Positions 1 to 4,538 of a stretch of DNA of 5,794 nucleotides are shown here, one piece after another. Source of the stretch: Peptococcaceae bacterium (lineage in GTDB: Bacteria > Bacillota > Peptococcia > Peptococcales > Peptococcaceae). Location: the NCBI GenBank assembly GCA_017622155.1, contig JAGARS010000026.1:1-5794 (forward strand). The letters are read 5' to 3'. Within the stretch, counting starts at the first letter, position 1; each line of letters begins with the position of its first letter. Under the pieces are notes generated by a model. It worked only from the letters and a program-made list of their open reading frames with translations, ran no database searches and had not been told where the DNA came from. The translations under genes and the position numbers were made by a program.

Positions 1-941
1 GCCACACTGGAGTATGCCAGCATTCTGCGGAAGTCATCCTGTGCAATGGCCATAACGGAGCCCAGGATAATTGCAATGGCACCAAATGCACCTACGATTA
101 AGAGACCATGCTGTACAAACAGATGCTGTGCCCCGAAAATGTAGAAGAAGAAACGCAGCATTGCATACATTGGCACTTTCGCCATAGCACCGGAAATCAG
201 TGGTGCAGCACCCGGATGGGAGAATGTATATGCATCAGGCTGCCAGCCATGGAATGGGAACAGTGCAGCTTTGATACCCAGCGCTGCAATCAGCAGTGCT
301 ACAGTCATCAGCATCAGAGGGTTGTCCATGCTGCCCTGCAGCAGTACACTCAAGTCTGCCATGTTCAGAGAACCGGTCAGGGCATACATGAATGCTACGC
401 CCAGCAGATACAGGGATGCCGCAATGGTACCAATCAGCAGATAACGGAATGCAGCCACAGTCCCTTTGTTGCCGCCCAGAGCAATTAAGCCATACCCGGC
501 CAGAGAAGCGATTTCCAGATATACATACAGGTTAAATACGTCGCCTGTCAGTGTCATACCGCTTAACCCTACGCACAAGAGTGCCATCAGTGTGTAGTAA
601 CCGCCCATATACAGCCAGTTGGTGTTTTTTACAAACGGTGTACTGTAGATAGCAGTCAGTAAAGCGATAAATGTAATCATAACAACAATTGCGCCGTTGA
701 TTGGGTCAACAACGAATTCAATCCCCAGAGGAGGAGCCCAGTTACCGAACCAGTAATGGATTTCCTGACCACCGCCCTGAATCGTCTGCAGCAATAAGCC
801 TACAGCACTCAGGAATGCGCCGCCCAGAGAGGCAATAGCCACCCATTTGCCGGCCTGTCTATGGAAATAACTGAAGAACGGGCTTAACAGCGCCGCTGTC
901 AAGGGCAGTAAAACGATTAAAATAGGAAAATGCTGACTCAT
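1..941 (-). CDS. mnhD: Mrp/Mbh-type antiporter subunit D (MnhD/MbhH-like), 3' end cut off by window
   Basis: This is a proton-conducting membrane subunit of the NuoL/M/N superfamily (Proton_antipo_M domain). It should be an ion-pumping channel of an Mrp antiporter or Mbh-like complex. The ATG at 941 is chosen because an AAGGAGG sequence lies 8 nt upstream and the start overlaps the mnhC stop by 4 nt (ATGA). The window shows 313 complete codons of a family that is usually about 490-510 residues, so the C-terminal third is missing. I translated this frame by hand and found it open to the window edge. The residues expected for proton transfer are present: Glu143 in a YLEIAS segment, Lys224 in GIKAALFPFHGW, and Lys255 in AMAKVP. 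About eight hydrophobic helices are visible before the truncation. Subunit identity rests on its position after MnhC; an NuoM/N-type label is the main alternative. The family is near certain, the ion it moves is not. Confidence 0.93.
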   Translation of the reverse strand, partial: MSQHFPILIVLLPLTAALLSPFFSYFHRQAGKWVAIASLGGAFLSAVGLLLQTIQGGGQEIHYWFGNWAPPLGIEFVVDPINGAIVVMITFIALLTAIYSTPFVKNTNWLYMGGYYTLMALLCVGLSGMTLTGDVFNLYVYLEIASLAGYGLIALGGNKGTVAAFRYLLIGTIAASLYLLGVAFMYALTGSLNMADLSVLLQGSMDNPLMLMTVALLIAALGIKAALFPFHGWQPDAYTFSHPGAAPLISGAMAKVPMYAMLRFFFYIFGAQHLFVQHGLLIVGAFGAIAIILGSVMAIAQDDFRRMLAYSSV

Positions 942-1351
942 CTATCTGCCCTCCTTAAAATCTCGTCTTCCTCAACAGAACCATAGGTTTCTTTGATGCG
1001 CATCAGAAGCGCAATGGCAACCCCGGTAGTACCAAGGCTAACTACGATGGCAGTCAGCATCAGTGCGTGAGGCAGAGGGTTGATATACAGGCTTGGATCA
1101 GTAGTAACGCCGTTTAAGATTGGAATCATACCGCCTGTTTTCTGTGCAAAGCACAGGAAGAACAGAATAACCGCTACCTGCATAACATTCATTGCCATCA
1201 TTTTTTTCATATAGTTGTTGCTGATGATCATCCCGAACATCCCTAAAAACATCAGAATCAGTACCAGAGAGTAGATGCCTTTGGTCGCCAGAAAATTGTT
1301 GATCATATCCAGCATAGACGGATTGTTCATAACACTAGTGATTGTTTCCAT
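938..1351 (-). CDS. mnhC: Mrp/Mbh-type antiporter subunit C (NuoK-like, MnhC/MbhG)
   Basis: This small membrane protein is of the NuoK/MnhC family and is part of the ion-translocating arm with MnhD. It has 137 residues with three hydrophobic segments at about 25-45, 52-70 and 93-117. The family signature NPLPHALMLTAIVV is at 91-104, and a charged tail ends in EEDEILRRADR. The ATG at 1351 has an AGGAGG sequence 9 nt upstream, and the gene begins 17 nt inside mnhB. Typical MrpC proteins are about 110-120 residues, so this one carries roughly 20 extra N-terminal residues. They are rich in Met and Asn (MNNPSMLDMINN), and later in-frame ATGs at residues 8, 13 and 16 cannot be fully excluded. The stop overlaps the mnhD start by 4 nt. 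Confidence 0.93.
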   Translation of the reverse strand: METITSVMNNPSMLDMINNFLATKGIYSLVLILMFLGMFGMIISNNYMKKMMAMNVMQVAVILFFLCFAQKTGGMIPILNGVTTDPSLYINPLPHALMLTAIVVSLGTTGVAIALLMRIKETYGSVEEDEILRRADR

Positions 1352-1826
1352 CGCATTCTACCTCCTCTTCCAAATCGTCGTCCAGACGCTCAATAATTGC
1401 GTCCATGATGTTGATGATCGTCATCATAACGCACACGGTAACCCCGATTTCAATCATCAGAATCCCCAGTGCATGCAGCTCAGCCAGATGATGCATTGGC
1501 ACCGGCAGAGCACCGTAATCCAGGAATAAACCGCCGCCGAAAATGGTCAGCCAGCCTGTCCCTGCATAAATAAATGTCCCTACGCCGGCACATACCACTG
1601 CCATCGGCCCGGATACATTAAACATATCTTTGTCGCCGCCCTGAATCATACGCACCAGTACAATCCCTACTGCAACTAAAGCCCCTGCCTGGAAGCCGCC
1701 GCCCGGAGAGTACTCGCCGTGTGTCAGGATATACATCCCGTAAACCAGAGTAAAAGGAACGAGAATACGGAAAGAAGTGTCCAGAATCAAGCCGCCGAAG
1801 GCTTTTTTCATACTGTTATTCTTCAC
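1335..1826 (-). CDS. mnhB: Mrp/Mbh-type antiporter subunit B (MnhB/MbhF-like), GTG start
   Basis: This is an MnhB-domain integral membrane protein of 163 residues with about four membrane helices. The family hallmark HGEYSPGGGFQAG lies at 36-48, just after the first helix. A second conserved-looking patch, HHLAELHALGILMIEIG, is at 112-128. The frame is open further upstream, to a GTG at 1871 inside the preceding gene, but that start lacks support. The GTG at 1826 has a perfect AGGAGG 8 nt upstream, whereas the first ATG (1811) would be 23 nt away, so GTG 1826 is preferred. The gene overlaps the MbhE-like gene by 11 nt and mnhC by 17 nt. Its acidic C-terminus (LDDDLEEEVECDG) is encoded by the bases that contain the mnhC ribosome binding site. 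In Mrp systems MrpB is a required structural subunit of the antiporter complex. Confidence 0.93.
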   Translation of the reverse strand: MKNNSMKKAFGGLILDTSFRILVPFTLVYGMYILTHGEYSPGGGFQAGALVAVGIVLVRMIQGGDKDMFNVSGPMAVVCAGVGTFIYAGTGWLTIFGGGLFLDYGALPVPMHHLAELHALGILMIEIGVTVCVMMTIINIMDAIIERLDDDLEEEVECDGNNH

Positions 1827-2148
1827 GTTTTGCTCCTCCTTTCTCACCCTTCTTAGGCATAATCTTGTCACCGATTTCTGTACTGTTCATCAGAATCAGA
1901 AATGCAGTTAAACCGGATACAAACATTACAGAAGTTTCCCACAAGGTATCGAAGCCTCTATAGTCCGCCAGAGTAGCGGTAACGATGTTCGGAGAACCTG
2001 TGTCTTCTTTTGCATTTTCAATGTAGTATGGTGTAACATGCTGGTTCGGCGCAGAGTTCGGGTCACCAATTGGCGGCAGGAACACAGTGCAGAAACAGAA
2101 CAGAGCAGTGACAGCTGTCATTAAAATAGTTGTTAATACTCTTGTCAT
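1816..2148 (-). CDS. mbhE: MbhE-like subunit (detached MrpA C-terminal domain)
   Basis: This 110-residue protein corresponds to the very C-terminal part of MrpA, which is a separate gene (MbhE) in Mbh-type clusters. It has one N-terminal helix (about 4-24), a polar loop (27-53), the diagnostic motif NIVTATLADYRGFDTLWE at 54-71, and a second helix (about 72-88). A lysine/glutamate-rich cytoplasmic-type tail ends in GAKREE. The RGFDTL-type motif is what identifies the family. The ATG at 2148 is 2 nt after the stop of the MbhD-like gene. Its Shine-Dalgarno is weak (GGTGG about 10 nt upstream), so translation probably depends on ribosomes arriving from the gene before. In Mbh structures this domain helps join the antiporter and redox parts; its role here is inferred. 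Confidence 0.88.
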   Translation of the reverse strand: MTRVLTTILMTAVTALFCFCTVFLPPIGDPNSAPNQHVTPYYIENAKEDTGSPNIVTATLADYRGFDTLWETSVMFVSGLTAFLILMNSTEIGDKIMPKKGEKGGAKREE

Positions 2149-2150
2149 TG

Positions 2151-2393
2151 TTATTTACACCACCGATCGATTTTCTTCAGCGCTGCTACAAAGAAAATGG
2201 TGGACATCGTCCCGATAACAGCCTCGGTAAAGGCAACGTCAGGAGAGCCAAACATAAAGTATGTCAGTACAGCACAGAAACTGAATGCACTGTAAATGAT
2301 TGTGCAGGCTAAAATATCTTTGTTCAGAATGATACATACTGTAATGAAAATTAAAAATAACAGTAAGATCGCTTCAATGATTAAAATTTGCAT
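2151..2393 (-). CDS. mbhD: MbhD-like subunit (DUF4040, MrpA C-terminal region)
   Basis: This 80-residue protein is almost entirely membrane-embedded, with three hydrophobic helices at about 3-23, 28-47 and 57-72. The motif GSPDVAFTEAVIG at 49-61 matches the gaPDvalTea-type signature of the DUF4040/MbhD family. In canonical Mrp systems that family forms part of the long MrpA protein. The ATG at 2393 lies 1 nt after the mnhG stop and has AAGGAGG 9 nt upstream. It appears complete at the normal length for a free-standing MbhD. Together with the next gene it replaces the MrpA C-terminal end, so the operon follows the Mbh pattern of split subunits. Confidence 0.9.
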   Translation of the reverse strand: MQILIIEAILLLFLIFITVCIILNKDILACTIIYSAFSFCAVLTYFMFGSPDVAFTEAVIGTMSTIFFVAALKKIDRWCK

Positions 2394-2394
2394 A

Positions 2395-2733
2395 TTATTT
2401 GTCCTCCTTGTCTTCTACTGTCCAGACAGGATGGCCGGATTTCAGCGCAGCTTTCCCCAGGATGTGAGTCCCGATTGGGTTGGCCAGAAATACCAGTAAG
2501 AAAATGATAATCAGTTTGATTGCTGTCAGTACAGTGCCGGTGCACAGTTCATAAATAACCAGCCCCAAACTTGCCAGCATCAGCCCCATAGTTTCACTGT
2601 TCCCGGATGCATGTAAGCGGGCATAAAAGTCCGGCAGACGAATCATACCGATGGCAGAAGCCAGGAAGAAGAACAAGCTGCCCAATAAGAGCACAATTGT
2701 GATGATTTCATAAATTTCAAAACCGAAAATCAT
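2395..2733 (-). CDS. mnhG: Mrp/Mbh-type antiporter subunit G (MnhG/MbhC)
   Basis: This 112-residue membrane protein of the PhaG/MnhG family has three helices at about 8-30, 48-66 and 70-86. The family pattern is clear: GMIRLPDFYARLHASGNSE at 29-47, then KLIIIFLLVFLANPIGTH at 73-90 with the conserved Pro86 and His90. The C-terminus is hydrophilic (VEDKEDK). The ATG at 2733 overlaps the mnhF stop by 4 nt (ATGA) and is preceded by a purine-rich AGGGAAAGG, which argues for coupled translation. In Mrp antiporters MrpE, F and G are small accessory subunits; in Mbh complexes their equivalents A, B and C sit in the Na+/H+ translocating part. Confidence 0.93.
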   Translation of the reverse strand: MIFGFEIYEIITIVLLLGSLFFFLASAIGMIRLPDFYARLHASGNSETMGLMLASLGLVIYELCTGTVLTAIKLIIIFLLVFLANPIGTHILGKAALKSGHPVWTVEDKEDK

Positions 2734-2993
2734 ACGCCTTTCCCTCCCATATATTTTGCCACGATTACAGAACAGATAAAACCTAAAATCGCATAAGAAA
2801 TTGCAATGTCTACGTACATATCAGGACGTCCATCCATATAGCCGAACAGAATCAGTAACAGGATTGTGTCGGCACCGATTACGCCCAGACCGTTCATACG
2901 GTCATAAATTGTTGGTCCCTGGAATACACGGAAGAGCATAAGCCCAATAATAATTACTACAGCGACCATGAAAATACCCCATAGAGCTTCCAT
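2730..2993 (-). CDS. mnhF: Mrp/Mbh-type antiporter subunit F (MnhF/MbhB)
   Basis: This is an 87-residue membrane protein of the MrpF/PhaF family with three hydrophobic helices (about 5-23, 37-53, 62-80). The family signature RVFQGPTIYDRMNGL at 22-36 includes the Asp31-Arg32 pair after the first helix, and Asp62 lies in the third-helix segment YVDIAISYAILGF. Length is normal for the family. The ATG at 2993 shares one base with the mnhE stop (TAATG), and an AAGGAG sequence lies about 9 nt upstream, so the start is well supported. It was found between MnhE and MnhG, the usual neighbours in both mrp and mbh operons. Confidence 0.93.
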   Translation of the reverse strand: MEALWGIFMVAVVIIIGLMLFRVFQGPTIYDRMNGLGVIGADTILLLILFGYMDGRPDMYVDIAISYAILGFICSVIVAKYMGGKGV

Positions 2994-3574
2994 TATTGTA
3001 CTTCTCCTTCCTCTACTACCTCATAGATAAATGGTTCACCAAACAACTCGGCGATTTTTTCCTGCATACCGCCTTCTAAAAGACCGTCTGCAAATCCCTG
3101 GTTTAATGCATGTACCTCATACAGACCATCATCTGTCACATTCAGTGTAACAGTACCCGGTGTCAGGGTAATGGAGTTGGCCAATGTGGTATGCGCCATC
3201 GGATTGTCATATTTGATACGGAATCTTGCCACCATTGGTTCGATATCCATTTCAGAACGCACAACCGCTTTTACTACGTCAATGTTGGCTTTGCGCACTT
3301 CATTCAAGAGCCACAGCCAGTACAGAAAATATTTCCCTAAATTAACGTCGAAGATGAAATATTTTTTGGTACCGTCGGCATTTGGCATCAAAAGCAGCGG
3401 AACGCAAATATACGCAGAAACGATAGCCGTTAATGCACCGTAAGTTAAGAATTTTAAATCAATTTTACCGGATAAAAGCACCCAGAATACAAACAGCACC
3501 ACTGTCAGCACAGCCAGATGTTTCTTCGGATTCCCAACGATGGTTTCGTCTTTCAACAAATCCTTTGTTTTCAA
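2993..3574 (-). CDS. mnhE: Mrp/Mbh-type antiporter subunit E (MnhE/MbhA), TTG start
   Basis: First gene of the membrane operon; it encodes a 193-residue MNHE-family protein. A charged N-terminus (1-19) is followed by two or three hydrophobic segments at about 19-35, 41-63 and 79-90. A soluble domain follows, carrying the family hallmark ANSITLTPGTVTL at 132-144. The start codon is TTG at 3574. It is chosen because AGGGAGGTG lies 6 nt upstream and a TAG stop in the same frame lies directly before it, so no upstream start can extend this frame. The next methionine comes far too late (residue 63). Length is slightly above the common 160-170 of MrpE because of the N-terminal extension before the first helix. 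It is probably transcribed from the promoter at 3682-3711. Confidence 0.93.
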   Translation of the reverse strand: MKTKDLLKDETIVGNPKKHLAVLTVVLFVFWVLLSGKIDLKFLTYGALTAIVSAYICVPLLLMPNADGTKKYFIFDVNLGKYFLYWLWLLNEVRKANIDVVKAVVRSEMDIEPMVARFRIKYDNPMAHTTLANSITLTPGTVTLNVTDDGLYEVHALNQGFADGLLEGGMQEKIAELFGEPFIYEVVEEGEVQ

Positions 3575-3580
3575 CTAAAA

Positions 3581-3589
3581 CACCTCCCT
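3581..3589 (-). promoter_or_regulatory. Ribosome binding site of mnhE, decides the TTG start
   Basis: The minus strand reads AGGGAGGTG, a near-perfect anti-16S match. It sits 6 nt before the TTG at 3574, with the GGAGG core 8 nt away. No ATG or GTG lies at suitable distance in this frame, so this site fixes TTG as the initiator. Confidence 0.85.
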
Positions 3590-3681
3590 TACTGATAAAA
3601 ATTTCATTATTTCTTTCATTTTAACTACACGAAATGATACGCCAAACTGCAAGAAGGCGCAAAAAGTTCATTATCCTCTAT

Positions 3682-3711
3682 ATGATACTCGAAAACGACA
3701 GCTACCGTCAA
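3682..3711 (-). promoter_or_regulatory. Probable sigma-70/A promoter of the Mnh/Mbh operon
   Basis: On the minus strand TTGACG (3711-3706) is followed by an 18-bp spacer and TATCAT (3687-3682). Each hexamer matches consensus at five of six positions. Transcription would start near 3675 and leave an untranslated leader of about 100 nt before mnhE. It is the best promoter seen between the rpsU terminator and mnhE. A GATAAT 12 bp further on offers a weaker alternative -10. Confidence 0.6.
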
Positions 3712-3767
3712 TGATTTTCTTTTGATTTTGCACGCATTTTACACACGATTAGAAATATTGATATAAC

Positions 3768-3797
3768 AAAAAAGAGTACCACAAATGTGATACTCTT
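3768..3797 (-). terminator. Intrinsic terminator of rpsU
   Basis: On the minus strand the arms AAGAGTATCAC and GTGGTACTCTT pair over 11 bp, with an ATTT loop and one U-G wobble, followed by six T residues at 3773-3768. The wobble pair becomes a C-A mismatch on the plus strand, and no T-tract follows on that side, so the element works in the rpsU direction only. It begins 30 nt after the rpsU stop and insulates the ribosomal gene from the membrane operon. Confidence 0.9.
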
Positions 3798-3826
3798 CAA
3801 TAGCGCATAATCACGCAATAAAAATC

Positions 3827-4012
3827 TTAGAAAGATCTTCTTTTATTGTTTTTTCTAGCTGCTTCGGATTTCTTTTTACGTTTTACACTAGGTTTTTCAT
3901 AATGTTCACGTTTACGGCATTCAGCTAAAACACCAGATTTCTGGCAGGAACGTTTAAATCTACGCAGAGCGCTATCTAAAGATTCAGTTTTTCCAACATG
4001 TACTTCTCCCAC
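3827..4012 (-). CDS. rpsU: 30S ribosomal protein S21, GTG start
   Basis: S21 is a small basic protein of the 30S subunit platform that supports translation initiation. The 61-residue product has the typical layout: [24 protein letters not shown] at 4-27, the conserved [20 protein letters not shown] at 35-54, and a basic tail (NNKRRSF) slightly longer than the usual 57-58-residue form. The start is GTG at 4012, preceded by GGGGAGGG 6 nt upstream; the protein begins where other S21 proteins begin, so this start is convincing. It has its own promoter (4085-4113) and terminator (3768-3797), so it is probably a single-gene transcript with some read-through from mtaB-HIT. In many Firmicutes a YqeY/GatB-like gene follows; here the terminator and an unrelated operon follow instead. 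Confidence 0.97.
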   Translation of the reverse strand: MGEVHVGKTESLDSALRRFKRSCQKSGVLAECRKREHYEKPSVKRKKKSEAARKNNKRRSF

Positions 4013-4017
4013 TGTTT

Positions 4018-4060
4018 TCCCTCCCCTCGATACTACACAGCCATACGGCTGTTATAGGGA
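4018..4060 (-). promoter_or_regulatory. rpsU leader stem-loop that could cover the Shine-Dalgarno
   Basis: The minus strand holds a perfect 6-bp hairpin, ACAGCC - GTAT - GGCTGT (4052-4037). It is enclosed by a possible outer helix between TCCCT (4060-4056) and AGGGA (4022-4018), the latter inside the ribosome binding site. The inner hairpin is seen directly; the outer pairing and any control role are inferred. It does not match a leader family that I recognise. Confidence 0.45.
4019..4026 (-). promoter_or_regulatory. Ribosome binding site of rpsU
   Basis: The minus strand reads GGGGAGGG, 6 nt before the GTG start at 4012. Part of it (4018-4022, AGGGA) is exactly complementary to TCCCT at 4060-4056 in the leader, so it may be hidden by folding. 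Confidence 0.75.
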
Positions 4061-4084
4061 CCTTTCAAATAAAACACCTGTAAT

Positions 4085-4113
4085 ATTATACAGGATATTT
4101 TGCAAATAATCAA
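4085..4113 (-). promoter_or_regulatory. Promoter of rpsU
   Basis: On the minus strand TTGATT (4113-4108) and a perfect TATAAT (4090-4085) are separated by 17 bp. It begins 4 nt after the HIT stop codon, predicting a start near 4078 and a leader of about 65 nt. The -10 box sits inside an inverted repeat (4077-4094), discussed among the findings. Confidence 0.75.
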
Positions 4114-4116
4114 GCA

Positions 4117-4479
<363 letters not shown>

Positions 4480-4490
4480 TCACCTACAAT

Positions 4491-4519
4491 ATTCTAACTG
4501 CTTCCTTCTATAAAAGCAA
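4491..4519 (-). promoter_or_regulatory. Possible promoter of the HIT gene
   Basis: On the minus strand TTGCTT (4519-4514) and TAGAAT (4496-4491) are 17 bp apart, between the mtaB stop and the HIT gene. The -10 is good (five of six), the -35 weak (three of six). Co-transcription with mtaB remains likely because no terminator separates them. Confidence 0.4.
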
Positions 4520-4538
4520 GATGAAAAATATAATTTTA

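Noticed and set aside
108..488. 126-residue plus-strand ORF rich in Gln, Cys and His
   Set aside because: It lies wholly within mnhD on the other strand. Its odd composition is what the antisense of hydrophobic codons gives, and it has no ribosome binding site or known motif.
1827..1871. Upstream extension of mnhB to a GTG at 1871
   Set aside because: That start lies inside the MbhE-like gene without a good Shine-Dalgarno, and the extra residues (MTRLCLRRVRKEEQN) do not resemble MnhB N-termini. GTG 1826 has AGGAGG 8 nt upstream.
3110..3624. Plus-strand ORFs of 63-90 residues opposite mnhE
   Set aside because: They are shadows of a clear MNHE-family gene and lack ribosome binding sites and family motifs.
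3634..3795. Repeated GTATCA-type words in the rpsU-mnhE gap (near 3640, 3688 and in the terminator)
   Set aside because: Three short copies with irregular spacing in AT-rich DNA. One is the -10 box and one is a terminator arm, so chance and function of the larger elements explain them.
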